Shown piece by piece: positions 34,406 to 44,997 of a DNA stretch of 64,000 bases. The position numbers and the translations under genes are program-made. The stretch comes from Epichloe hybrida. Lineage: Eukaryota > Ascomycota > Sordariomycetes > Hypocreales > Clavicipitaceae. Under the pieces are notes generated by a model. It was not told where the DNA came from and made no database searches. It saw only the letters and a list, made by a program, of their open reading frames with translations. Each line of letters opens with the position of its first letter. The first letter of the stretch is position 1. The DNA is taken from contig JAFEKR010000019.1 in assembly GCA_019022495.1 (NCBI GenBank), forward strand, positions 124,001 through 188,000, in the 5' to 3' direction.

Positions 34406-35254
34406 ATGCGTCTCGACGCACACCTCGCAGCCTCACTGGCCCTTTGCACCATCTCATCCGCCCTCCCATCCTCCCAGGACACGAGAGCCAACCCGCACAA
34501 TGACTTTTCCTGCAAGTCTTCCCGCAACCCCGTCGTGCTGCTGCACGGCCTCGGGGCCACCTACTACGAGGACATCAACTTCCTCGACCTCTGGCTCCAG
34601 TCCAAGGGCTTCTGCACCTTCTCCCTCACCTACGGCGGCTACGACGGGTTCCCCCTCGTGGGCGGCCTCAAGCCCGTCAACGAATCCTCGCACGAAATCG
34701 CCGCCCTTGTCCAAGAGGTCCAGTCCAAAACGGGCTCGTCCAAGATCGACCTCGTCGGCCACTCCGAGGGCGCCTTCCAGGCTCTGTACACGACCAAGTT
34801 CGGGGACGTGTCCTCCATCGTCGACAACATCGTCGCCATTGCCCCGCCCACCCATGGCACAGACTTCGCAGGGCTGTACGAGCTCGCCCTGACGCTGGGC
34901 GTCGGCAACGGCGTCGGGAAGCTTCTCAGCACGCTCGGGTGCGGCGCCTGCTCGGACCTCACCACAGGTGGCCCGGCCATCGCCAGGCTGAACGACGGGA
35001 CGCCCATTGTCCAGCCGGGCACGACAGTCACTGTCCTGACGTCCAAGTACGATGAGCTCGTCACGCCCACCGCCGCGTCGTTTATCCAGGAGCAGGGCGT
35101 CAACAACATCTGCGTCCAGGACTACTGCCCGTTCGACCCGGTGGGCCACATCGGCGAGGCGTACGACCTCAACGTGTGGAATTTGGTGCTGAACTCGTTG
35201 GAGAAGCAGGTTGGGAGGAAGTTTTTCTGTCTTGCCGCCTCGCCTGGCAAGTGA
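34406..35254 (+). CDS. Secreted alpha/beta-hydrolase lipase (class 2 / EstA-like)
   Basis: A frame of 282 aa with a signal peptide (LAASLALCTISSALPSS). After the mature start come NPVVLLHGLGATYYEDIN, the oxyanion strand, then IDLVGHSEGAFQALY with the nucleophile Ser in GHSEG. SKYDELVTP supplies the likely acid and DPVGHIGEAYD the catalytic His. Conserved cysteines (GCGACSD, NNICVQDYC) fit a secreted enzyme. The fold is that of the lipase class 2 / triacylglycerol lipase family, so it probably cleaves lipids or esters outside the cell. A probable intron (34247-34378, gtgagt...cgcag, with actaac) just upstream would join an ATG at 34244 in frame to CTTCTCTTGTCC, adding ten residues to the signal peptide. 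I give the downstream ATG as the safe start. Confidence 0.88.
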   Translation: MRLDAHLAASLALCTISSALPSSQDTRANPHNDFSCKSSRNPVVLLHGLGATYYEDINFLDLWLQSKGFCTFSLTYGGYDGFPLVGGLKPVNESSHEIAALVQEVQSKTGSSKIDLVGHSEGAFQALYTTKFGDVSSIVDNIVAIAPPTHGTDFAGLYELALTLGVGNGVGKLLSTLGCGACSDLTTGGPAIARLNDGTPIVQPGTTVTVLTSKYDELVTPTAASFIQEQGVNNICVQDYCPFDPVGHIGEAYDLNVWNLVLNSLEKQVGRKFFCLAASPGK

Positions 35255-36414
35255 ATCGGGCGTACGCAGGTTGCGAAGAGGAACAGCGAAAGAGAGACGT
35301 GGCCAAAGGGAAAGGAAAGAAGCCGACGATTCATGGAAATGGGAAATCTAAGCGAGCTCAGATCTGTACATACGTAATGTCTAATGGATCCCCCAAAGTC
35401 CAGTATATATCTATATCTATAAATATAGCTACGGCCGTAATGTGTCTGGCGCCAATTTGATCACTGGCAGCCATAAGTGGGCGTGCCACTACGTTCACGA
35501 AGTCACCACAACAGCACACCACCTGTCAAGTTCACCGACCTCGTCTCCCCCAAGAAGTTAGTGAGTGGCAGGCACGCGCCCCCAAATACAAGTTTCATGG
35601 CGGCGCAACGGTCCGCCTAGATAAATCTGACGGTGAACGACGAGGCACCACCGACCCAACCCAACCATTCATCGGTTGGAAGCCATGGCAAGAACTCAGT
35701 GCGGTTGCTCCCGTCTCCGTGGCCGGCAAAAGATATCCCGGGAAAAGACTCCGTGATGAGAAAGAGAGCCGTGCCCTTCCCGCCGCGCGGATTCCTCTTC
35801 ATTGTCGCTGCAAAGGTGTGAGTTCTGCTCGCACTACGCCTGCGGCGTCTCCATCATCAGCGGTCCGCGCCTGGCCACGTTCAGAGCTTCCACGCCAGTT
35901 CGCCTGGTGTCCAGAGATACTTTTGCTCGACATGTTCCGCTTCGGTCTTGTACGCTGCCGATGACTGACCCGACATGGTGGGTGTAGGTAATCGGCCTGC
36001 TGGACTCGCCCTGTGGTGCTCGAGCGGAAACCTGGCTTACATGGACCACTGGGGACTATCCTTTGGTCTGAGGAGGCCAAAGGAGATTGGCGGGAGGAGC
36101 TAATCACTTCTGTCAAGAGGAACACAGAGAGGTACAGGATCGATAATGATATAACCCAAGGCGGTGGGTGCGCGTGGCACAGGAAAAACGTGTGAAGAGG
36201 CAGAGGCCGTCAAGGTAGCTGATGATGCTGTAGCGTGACCAGACGGGTTTTGGCCACCCTCTTTCTTGTTGACGGACGTCTAATCTAATTTGGTAGTCAT
36301 TGTTGCCTTAGCATACACCATGTTTTTCATAAGAAATACATCAACGCGCTCTCCAACGTGTGAGGACGGTAGCGTTGCATCTCATTGCTGCAGCCAAAAG
36401 GCCAGGCCGGGTCT
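35255..36414. other. Convergent intergenic region, no gene seen
   Basis: Downstream of the lipase and of the minus-strand hypothetical gene. Open frames near 35633-36125 on both strands overlap and show no domain or start context I trust. A short AT-rich tract (tatatctatatctataaata) lies at about 35404-35423. Confidence 0.45.
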
Positions 36415-38552
36415 TCAAATAAGCCCCCCTGTCATGGCAACTTCCCGTGACCGTCTCACCTGCTGCTTTAGCTTTCTCATCTCGGCTCGCCTTCTTCTGG
36501 CGTGCTGCTCATCATCTTCACCGGGCCGGACGGCTGTCAGAGTCTCCAAAGCCATCAAGTCAACAAGAAACCGGCGGATTCGAAGCCCTGTTCTGTTGCG
36601 AACAAAGGCGTCGATTTCTTCATTGCATGCAGCCGATGCGGCGACATGCAGGCCGCGCAACACATCGCGATCCGAGATTTCGCGATCATCATAGTCAACC
36701 TCAGTAAAATCATGACTGCCCTTGATGGAAGACGTCCTTCTGGGAATGTTGGGCCGCGCAGTCGGCTTTGGTGGTACACCCCGACTTTTCGGGCAGCATA
36801 TTCCGATGTGATGAGGATCATACTGCAGCACAGATACCCTTTTGTTCCTGGCTGAGGGAGGGCGTCGTGGTCGACGTGGACGCGGTCCTCGTTGGCCATC
36901 TACTTGCAGCTCTATTCGAGAGTCCAAGTCTTGTCGTCGCTGGGGTAGTCGTACTTGAGATTCGGGCACCACAGGGCGATCCTTTTGGGTGCGAGACTTG
37001 ACAGTCTCCGCGACGGGTTGCCGTCCATAGCTCTGGTTGGCCAGAGAGTCTACCACTCGCGGGAGCTGGCCCTCTTGGCCGGGCTGTTGGCGGTGTTGGA
37101 TGTGGCAATCAATGCTCTCTGAATGCAACTTTGGCATGGCCAGGGAATGTCGGCGGCCGGTGGTAATGAAGTTTGGTCGATCTCGGTCACTTCTCCCATC
37201 TTTATTGCCAAACATATCAGGGACAAGTGGACTCGGCTTCTGGTGAGGGCTGTGTGAAACGGAGTTAATGTACTCTTGAGCTTGTGGCGCGCGTTTTTTA
37301 TTTCTCACTGGCGAATTTCTTGGTAACTGCTTGGTGGAATTTTCCCGGGCATGATTCTTTGGTTTGGCGGCCGGGGCCTTGAAATGAGCCCAGTCTGTGT
37401 CTGTGGTAAAGTCATCTTCTGCTGGAAAGCAAGGCAAGCAGCGACGGGCCGGACGTTTCTTCCCGGAGCGGCCTTTTTCTTGCGGACCGGAGCTTCATCA
37501 ATAAGTGCCAATCTGAACTCGTCCATTTTCTTCGGTTCTGCAAAGGATATTTCCGTATTGGTGCTCTGTGTCCGACCAGAGCTACCAGAGCTACCAGAGC
37601 CATTGAATCCGTCCACTTGCGCAGGCAGAGCACAGCCATAGCCGCGTTGCCGGAGAGGCCTGGGCGGTGGCAATCCAGGCTGCAAGTCTCGCAAGTATTT
37701 TGGCACGCAGCTAGCCTGTTCTTTCGACGTCACCGCCAGACCAGCGGCCCGAAGCTGTGACCGGAATGGGAGTAGTTCAGCCACTGTGTGTAGTGTTGCA
37801 GCATCGGTAGGCGGGGTTGGTGTATCCTTTACTGTTTTGCCTCTTGCCTCCGTCTGTTCTGCGTAGGCCTCGAGGTCCTTTGTGAAACGGTTCACTGAAT
37901 GTCTCTGTGTTGACGGGTAAGATCCACTCGATTTTAAGAATGACCGTTGCTGAGATGTATGGCTGCTCTGCTGTACTGAAGTTGAAAATAACCGAAGTTG
38001 CTGAGCAATACTGCGAGATACAGCTGCCACGAGGGCAGAATCTACAGACTGACGTTTGCCTGGGTTCATAAGGTCCGCAGCAGCGTCTGTCAAGCTGCGA
38101 CGGATATTCGCTGGCTCTTTTGAACCGGTGACAAGTAGCTTGCGTTGGGATAGCGCCAAGGGAGGCTTGGGCGCAGCATCTTTGTTGTGCGGGCGAGAAA
38201 CGATACCGTGACGATGATTGTCAGGATGGCTATGAATATCACTACTTGAAGGAGGATGCGGAAAAGAATCGAGATCGAATGGAGATTCGGACTTGCGCAA
38301 ATGTTCAGGAGCATCGGATAAAGCGTCCGAAGAAAACTTGATCCATGTAGATAATTTGCGCTCTGTGCCACGAGGGTTATGGCCGCTGTGGTCATCCCCA
38401 CAAGGCCGCCTTTTAGAAAGGAATTTTCGGGCAGAGCAACGGGGCCGGCAAGGTCGCCTGGATAGGAAGACAACTCGTGAGCGTGGACGACGAGTATCAA
38501 AAGTGCTGCGTAAGGAAGTGTTTGCCTCAGGGATAGATGCTAGAGGGGCCAT
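36415..38552 (-). CDS. Hypothetical basic protein with an apparent frame break
   Basis: I do not recognise this protein. From the ATG at 38552 (MAPLASIPEANTSLRSTFDT) a Ser/Pro/Arg-rich frame runs without introns to about 37460; it includes TNTEISFAEPKKMDEFRLAL and DEAPVRKKKAAPG. The frame that looks natural then changes by one base: KKRPARRCLPCFPAEDDFTT continues to the stop at 36415. The C-terminal third is better structured: FTEVDYDDREISDRDVLRGL, RNRTGLRIRRFLVDLMALET and ARRRRAEMRKLKQQVRRSRE, a basic helical end that could bind nucleic acid. Without the shift the first frame stops at 37305 in a low-complexity tail. No intron with normal signals explains the change, so it is either a real frameshift, a sequence error or a missed small intron. 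Much of it is probably disordered and nuclear. Confidence 0.55.
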
Positions 38553-39807
38553 CTCGATTGCATAGCGAGATGGCCAAAGCAAACCTGTTTTCGACTGAGA
38601 CTATCCAAGAAAAGTTTAGACCAAGTAGTGGTGATGAGGCATTCGAGTGGACGAAATGTTGTTGTTTGGTGGTAATTAAGACATGGTGGAAATGCCTCTT
38701 CTGCGGTGTGGTCTTGCAAAGGAGTGCAGGACAGGACAAACGTGAGGCATAAATCGGGAGTGGGCAGCGGATATATGGCGAGCCGGGTAAACCAAATTTC
38801 TCACCAAATTCTTCTTCTCCCAAGGTTGGGAAGGAAGCAGGGCCATTTGGGTAGGCCTGTACGATGGCGACCTCTGCTTTCCCTCTCAGTCGTTTTGCTG
38901 CATCTGGATTTCGACTTTACTTGATGTCCTTGATACCAGGACCCGAGTACACTTGGAGCTGGCGACGCCCTTTACGCAGCAGAAACTCAATGGCGGCGAA
39001 GTCACGTTTGTCCAGACTCAGGTTGCGAACAAACTCGGCTCTGTCAGAAGAGAGTTAGAAGACACTTGTCCGCCCACAGTGTACACCTCTCAACATGGAC
39101 ATGGAAACACATGCAACACGCCACGTACGTACCTGGCGAACTGCTCAAAATGAGATCGGGTGCTCTTGCATCGCGTCAGTTTTCGGGTTCGGGTTGTCAC
39201 GGGACCAGATGAGAAGTTTCAATTGAGGACTCACGACGGGCTTCTTCCGACTTTCACGCAGACAATGGCGGTAGAGGCCCGAGACCTCTTTTTGGAGACC
39301 GGAATGACGCATCTCGGCAGTAGATGAGACCCGTGGCCGTTGATATCTGTGAAAATGGGAAGATGCGGAAGAGAAATTCACAAAGCCAAGCCAGCAAGTT
39401 ACGCTTCTCGAATATTAGGGGGGGGCAGCCCGAGGTGTGTCTGGCCAATGGGAAGCCGCGAATTCCGTGACCAAAGGATTCAATCAGCGATTCAGCGGAG
39501 GCTGCCAGCTTCCATACAGTGGACTCAACGGAAATAAAGTCGCTGTCAATTCGTAGAGGCAATCGACAACGACACAATAGCATCATCGACTACGATTATA
39601 AGCATGCCGACTCCTCCATCTGTCCGGCTGGCTAATAGACGGCCAACCTTGCGTTCCCTATCTCACACTGACTCCTCATCATCTCTGCTCAGTTGGCCAA
39701 GTTGAAAAACAAAAGACTTCAACACCCACCCTGACAGCTCGCCACGCCAACAACAACCACACGAGCAGATCAGTCACTCCATTCATTGCCCAATCTCTCT
39801 TCCAGAC
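38553..39807. other. Intergenic, divergent promoters of the hypothetical gene and DUS4
   Basis: No gene is supported. Minus-strand frames at 39145-39586 have no recognisable features. G-run near 39418-39426. Confidence 0.45.
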
Positions 39808-41220
39808 ATGGCCGTCAAAGGGGAGAGCCCTCTCGGCCCCACGCCTCAGTGAGTTGGTTGTCAAGCGTTTGTCCCTGCCAATCACCGATGGCATCAACTT
39901 GCAAGGCAGGCCATAGAAGATATGTAGAAGATGCTAACAGGGACCATCGTCACGTAGCCCTCTCAAAATATTCGACACTTGTCGAAGGCAAGACAAGTTT
40001 TTGTATGCGTGTGCGCCCATGGTGCGATACAGCAAGGTACCATTGACCTCTTCGCCCCCCTTATCAATCAGTCGGTACTTTGTGTTTCTCGTGCCTGAAA
40101 TGGCCCCGAAGTTGACAATGAACAAGCTCGCTTTCAGACAAACAGTCCATCAATACGGAACGGACTTATGCTGGACACCAATGATACTAGCCAAGGAGTT
40201 CAATCGCAACGAATTTGCCCGTGATAGTGGTACGTGTCTCTCATGTCCTCTCCATGCCGTGTCACTGCACTGGTGAAAAAACCGAAGTGATGGGGGTTAG
40301 AAGAAGAAAAAAGAACCTGACAAATTCCCAGATCTCACCGTGTCAACAAAACACCCCCAGCCGCCCACCATTCTCCAATTCGGCGCCAACGTTCCCGTAG
40401 AACTAGCCCGCGCCTCATCTCTCGCCGCGCCGTTCGTAGCGGGCGTTGACCTCAACTGCGGGTGCCCTCAGTCATGGGCCTGCGCGGAGACCCTTGGCGC
40501 GGCGCTCATGGACAAGAGAGAGCTGGCAGAAAAAGCGACATGGCCATGACTATTAGGTGGTCTTTTTCTTACTGACTTGATGAGCTTCCCAGGAGAACAA
40601 TGGACTTTCTCGACACCGTAATAGGGCACCCGCAGAACAGAAACGTCGACTGGGTCACCATCCACCCTCGGACCCGCCACACACCCTCCACAACACCCAT
40701 CTTCACCGAGTCTCTCGAGATCCTCACCCAAAAGTACGCGAGTACCCTGCCCATCCTCCTATCCGGCGACATATTCGACCTATCCGCCCTCCCCATCCGC
40801 CCTACCAGGCCGCCACAGCCCGACCCCTCGACATTGACTATCGGACAAGACGCAGCAAGACGTCGCCAGCAACAGCCGACGCACCCCAGGCCCAGCACCA
40901 CCCACCTCTCAGGCTTCATGTCCGCCCGCGGTCTTCTCGCCAACCCAGCCCTGTACGCGGACTTCGCCTCCTGTCCCTGGGAGGCCGTCGAGACGCTCAT
41001 GTGCAAACTTGCTCGGGCACCGTTGCCGTTCAAGCTCGCGTTGCACCATGTGCAGGAGATGACGGCGCCGGGCATGGGCCCAGACAAGACCGCGTTGTTG
41101 TCGAAGAAGGAGAGGGCGGAACTGAATGCGCTGGGGAACATGCTCGATCTGGTTGATTTTCTGGATCGCAAGGTCGAGGAGCATGCTGGGAGGGTGGGGG
41201 GCATGCGAAGAGACTTGTAG
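39808..41220 (+). CDS. DUS4: tRNA-dihydrouridine synthase 4, apparently disrupted
   Basis: Readable exons are 39808-39848, 39958-40036, 40127-40229, 40332 to about 40549, and 40593-41220. The first parts give FLYACAPMVRYSK joined to LAFRQTVHQYGTDLCWTPMI, then ILQFGANVPVELARASS and DLNCGCPQSWACAETLGAAL with the catalytic Cys of Dus enzymes. After DKRELAEKATWP the frame hits TGA at 40547. The next exon starts at 40593 behind a good branch site and acceptor (tactgac...tcccag) and resumes RRTMDFLDTVIGHPQNR and WVTIHPRTRHTPSTTPI, LLSGDIFDLS and GFMSARGLLANPALY. The segment between, which in other Dus4 proteins holds the (V)SVKIR strand contacting FMN, is missing together with the donor site of this intron. 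Dus4 reduces U20a/U20b in tRNA. The copy is probably non-functional, or the assembly has lost about 100 bases. Confidence 0.75.
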
Positions 41221-41513
41221 AAAATGGCTGAACGAGAAGATGTAAGAACAAAAACACATGTACGTACGGGGTTGGAGAGGGGGGGGGGCAAAGGATCATC
41301 ACAAATATAGAGAGAGCATACATAGTACGAACATGGACTGACAATGTGTTCGAGAGTCGAGACACACCACACAACTGGCATCACACCATGCTTTTGGCAT
41401 CTTTTCTCATGACGCCACCTTCACAACGAGCTCGTCGGAAAGAACATGTCGGAGGAAGAACTGAAAAACGAAAAGGCTGTCATTGTTACCAAAGTAGAAG
41501 CTTGAACCGGATT
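41221..41513. other. Short convergent gap
   Basis: The 3' ends of DUS4 and SEC10 face each other. A run of G lies near 41279-41288. Nothing else is seen. Confidence 0.5.
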
Positions 41514-44144
41514 TCAAAGACCCGCCAGTATGCTCTGTATTCCCACAGAACCCGCATCGTCCCTCTTCTGCACAAACGCCCGGAAATCACCCTTGCACAA
41601 CTTCCCCCTGCCCCCGCCCTGTCCCGGCGCCAGCGTCCTCGACTTCTCCCTCAGCGCCTCCGGGCCAACGATGAACAGGGAGCCAATCTCGGTGAGAAGC
41701 TCAACCATGACGGACACGTCCTTGGCGAGGGTCCAGTCGCGCATCACGGAGACGTACTTTGCAATGTCCTGCGTGACCATCAGGCCGCCCGTCGCGTTGA
41801 CCTGGAATTTCTTGAAGTGGTCAAACAGGAGCTGGTGGATGGAGAGGGCGAGCTCGCTGAAGAACTTTTCGGCGTTGAGGCCGTCGATGGCCCGGCCGGC
41901 CTCTTTGGATGCGCGGCCGAGGAACCTGCAGACGTTGAGGCACGTGGGCGTTTGTAGAGACTCGAGCTCTGCGCCTCTGGGGCGGAAATCTTGCTTCTTC
42001 TGGCCGGCGAGCGCCTTGGTGATGTAGTTGGTGATGACGTCAATGGTGATCTTCAGGACGGCATTCGTCTTCTTCTCAATCGCCTCAATCGCCAGGTTCC
42101 TCTGGGCCTCCATGCTCTTTCGGACCGTGGTGTTGGACTCGGCGAGGCGGATGAGCACGACAGTGATGAAACGGTCCATGATGGCCGAGATTGTCACGGC
42201 CGGCCGAATGGTCGGCAGGAACGACAGGTCAGGTTCCGTCTTGGAGTTTTCCACAATCGTCGCCTCGGCATGGGCGGCGTCGAGCCCCGTCTGGACGTAG
42301 ACTTGGCCCATATTGCTCAGCAGAAGCTGCAGCAGCGTGTTGACGTCTCTGGGCGTCTCGACCTGCGATCCCAGCTCCAATGTCCGTTGGACGCTCTCGG
42401 CCAGCCACTTGAGCATCCGCTTGGCGTTGGCGACGCCGAGTCCGCCATCCTCCTCGGACACCTCGATTTCGTTCCTGTTCTCCTTATCCTTGATGCCGGC
42501 AACACGCAACATCATCCGTTTCTGCGTCGGCGTGAGATCCGATGAGTCTAATCTGTCCAGGTACGCATCCTTTGCAGACGCCAGAAACTGTGTGCCCTGC
42601 TGGGCTAATGATGCCATGAATCCCTGGGGGGCCTTTTTCTTCCGCGAATGGTACATGGTGAACTTGAATAGCAGTGAACTGTACATTTCCTCGAGGCTCT
42701 TCTTTTCTCGCTCAATGTACGAGCTTCCGACTAGGTATGGGATGAACAGCTCGTCCACCTGCTGGTCAAGTGTTTGCGCAATTTGCCCCGAGCAGGGGTC
42801 CGGGTGTTCGGTGAGGCCATGTGTTTTTAGGTCCTCAATGAGTGAGCTGATGTAGCTCCTCGAGGAGTGTAGTGATCTCAGAAAGGCCAGGGTAGAGACC
42901 GTTTCTGCCTTGTCGAGGACTTTTTCGAGGCGCTGCTGGATGGACTGCTGGAATACACGCTGGATGAACTTGATGAGAACGGTTTCGTAGTACGGGAACG
43001 CGCGCTTGATGATGAAGGATTCGTCTTGCATCACAATCCTGACCTCATCGACGAGGGACTGTAGCCCGGGATCTACGCCAGGGGGGTCTGAGTCGGGGTC
43101 GGCCAGGATTTCCCATGTCTCGCCGTCTGCTATTGCTTCATCGTTGAGCTGGTCACGGTCGATGAAGAACTGATGTTGGTTGACAAAGATGGCAATCACG
43201 CTAGCACCACCATTGAAGTCGTACAGGACCTTGGAGCACTCCATCATGTCGTCGAAATTCTGCAATCGATAGCTGTTGTTGAATTGTTCCAACAGATCTT
43301 GTTCTAGCGATTCACAGAATTTCTCAAGAATCTCGCGTGTGTTGTGCGATTTGGGAGAGCCGTTCTGCGCTGGAGGAGTCGAGCTGTTCGGCAGGCCGTT
43401 GGCGTGTCCCCAAGAAGAAGGGTCAAGCTGCTGGCTCATTCTCATCAACTGCCGGGCGATAACGGCGCATCTGATTTTGTTTTCGGCTCCGCCCTGGAGT
43501 CGAATGTCTTCCAGAAATGACAGGACGCCCGATTCACTCAGCTCTGTCCAACATTGAATCAAGAACATGGCGTCCTGGGCGCGTCGTCGCTTGCGATCCA
43601 GTTCCTCGAGCTTCTCTCCGATTTGAACCGCCACATTGCCTCCACCGTCGGCCCTGCTGCCGGTCTCGGGAGCAACGCCCGGGTTGTCTTGGCCTAGCGA
43701 TCCGTCAAGTGCTTCAAAGGAGCTCATGGTCTGGTCGAGCTTTCGACCTAGTCTGTCGAGGGTCTGGTCATGTTGGATTTCGGCCCGGCGAACCTGCGAC
43801 AGGAGCTCGGATTCTTTTTCTTGCAACTCGTCTCCGAGTAAGGCCAATTGCGACAAGGCATCTAATTGAGGGCACCGCCGGTCAGCTTCCACAGCGATAA
43901 GAAGAACATTGGGGTCATGTGCGTAGGCGGCAGCAACTGTACTTTCAAAGGTGCGAATCAATGGCTTCGGGTCAAAGGCAGCAGGTGCCGGGCCCGAACG
44001 GCGATTGACAGGCACAGCGCTATCGGCCAGACTGTCGACAAAGTCACGGACGATGAAGTCCTTGTTGGAGAAGTTTTCCAAGGTAAAACTCGGTCCTTTC
44101 GGATAGAGGCTCTTGGGCGGCGGCCCTGTGCTGTTCCGCTCCAT
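41514..44144 (-). CDS. SEC10: Exocyst complex component Sec10
   Basis: Two exons on minus, 44144-43943 and 43861-41514, encode 849 aa. The 81-nt intron (gtacag...attag) is in frame; removing it joins RTFE to NALSQLALLGDELQ. The start FTLENFSNKDFIVRDFVDSL and the nearby coiled-coil helix (LLSQVRRAEIQHDQTLDRLG, LGRKLDQTMSSFEALDGSL) are the Sec10 N-terminus, and the end SVGIQSILAGL is its conserved C-terminus. QIGEKLEELDRKRRRAQDAM is another marker. Length is normal for fungi. Sec10 is a helical-rod (CATCHR) subunit of the eight-protein exocyst, which tethers secretory vesicles to the plasma membrane at growing hyphal tips and septa. It shares a divergent upstream region with NUS1. Confidence 0.93.
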   Translation of the reverse strand: MERNSTGPPPKSLYPKGPSFTLENFSNKDFIVRDFVDSLADSAVPVNRRSGPAPAAFDPKPLIRTFESTVAAAYAHDPNVLLIAVEADRRCPQLDALSQLALLGDELQEKESELLSQVRRAEIQHDQTLDRLGRKLDQTMSSFEALDGSLGQDNPGVAPETGSRADGGGNVAVQIGEKLEELDRKRRRAQDAMFLIQCWTELSESGVLSFLEDIRLQGGAENKIRCAVIARQLMRMSQQLDPSSWGHANGLPNSSTPPAQNGSPKSHNTREILEKFCESLEQDLLEQFNNSYRLQNFDDMMECSKVLYDFNGGASVIAIFVNQHQFFIDRDQLNDEAIADGETWEILADPDSDPPGVDPGLQSLVDEVRIVMQDESFIIKRAFPYYETVLIKFIQRVFQQSIQQRLEKVLDKAETVSTLAFLRSLHSSRSYISSLIEDLKTHGLTEHPDPCSGQIAQTLDQQVDELFIPYLVGSSYIEREKKSLEEMYSSLLFKFTMYHSRKKKAPQGFMASLAQQGTQFLASAKDAYLDRLDSSDLTPTQKRMMLRVAGIKDKENRNEIEVSEEDGGLGVANAKRMLKWLAESVQRTLELGSQVETPRDVNTLLQLLLSNMGQVYVQTGLDAAHAEATIVENSKTEPDLSFLPTIRPAVTISAIMDRFITVVLIRLAESNTTVRKSMEAQRNLAIEAIEKKTNAVLKITIDVITNYITKALAGQKKQDFRPRGAELESLQTPTCLNVCRFLGRASKEAGRAIDGLNAEKFFSELALSIHQLLFDHFKKFQVNATGGLMVTQDIAKYVSVMRDWTLAKDVSVMVELLTEIGSLFIVGPEALREKSRTLAPGQGGGRGKLCKGDFRAFVQKRDDAGSVGIQSILAGL

Positions 44145-44997
44145 GGTGGGAGAGCGGGACTACATGTGTGTAGCTGGTGTGTAGCTGCCAGTGAAGGCGG
44201 CGGATATTATCAGCCTCGCTCCTGGAAACCCAGCAGTCGCTAGAGTACAGTGGTTGATGCCGCCGTCACTGAGGTCGAGTTCGTTCATCTGGTCAGACAA
44301 GCTGCTGTCGCGTTGATTCATCGGAACAAACTTAACGTCAAGTGGTCAAGTAAAGATCGTAAGGCCGCAGGGGACACTGAGCTAAGCCACAGAAGCCCCG
44401 CCAACCACCAGATACGCGCGCCACAGCAAGGTCCGACATTATGCACAATGTCATCCTTTCGTAATACAATACTCCGTGCGGAGGACCTCCGTACACTCCG
44501 TTTCTCTGCGTTGAGGTTTCTGATATATTGTCCCGCGCGAACATCATTCGTCATCGCACTTGTACGTAATTCGCGTCCAACGTGCATTGATTGGTGTGGA
44601 TATTGTCTTCAAGTTGCATCAAAGCAGAGCAGAGAAAACGGTCAAAGCTGGATGGGACCGGTCAGCGACAAGCCACATGCGAACCTAAGCCAAAGCCTAT
44701 GGCGACGACGTAATTTGTCCTCCTTCTCTTCGTCCGCGATCACCACGTTGTCAAGTCTCGGTCGCATCAAATACTCGTCCACCTGTCGTGGTTATCGAGT
44801 CGGGCTTTCCTTCCTTTGATTTCCTTGTCTTCATACCTCTTACACTTCATCAACCAGGTTTCCTTACCTCCTCGCCCGTGTTCTCGCAAGCAGGCGCAAA
44901 CTGTCTCAAGCTCCGCACAACCTGCTTTTGATCGCCATCGTTCCAAATCGGCACTCGATTATCCGCCAGCAAAAAACAGTGTTAGGGACTCTTCATC
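44145..44997. promoter_or_regulatory. Divergent promoter of SEC10 and NUS1
   Basis: The 853-base gap between two outward-reading genes holds no supported gene. CT-rich DNA (about 44800-44890) precedes NUS1. Confidence 0.5.
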
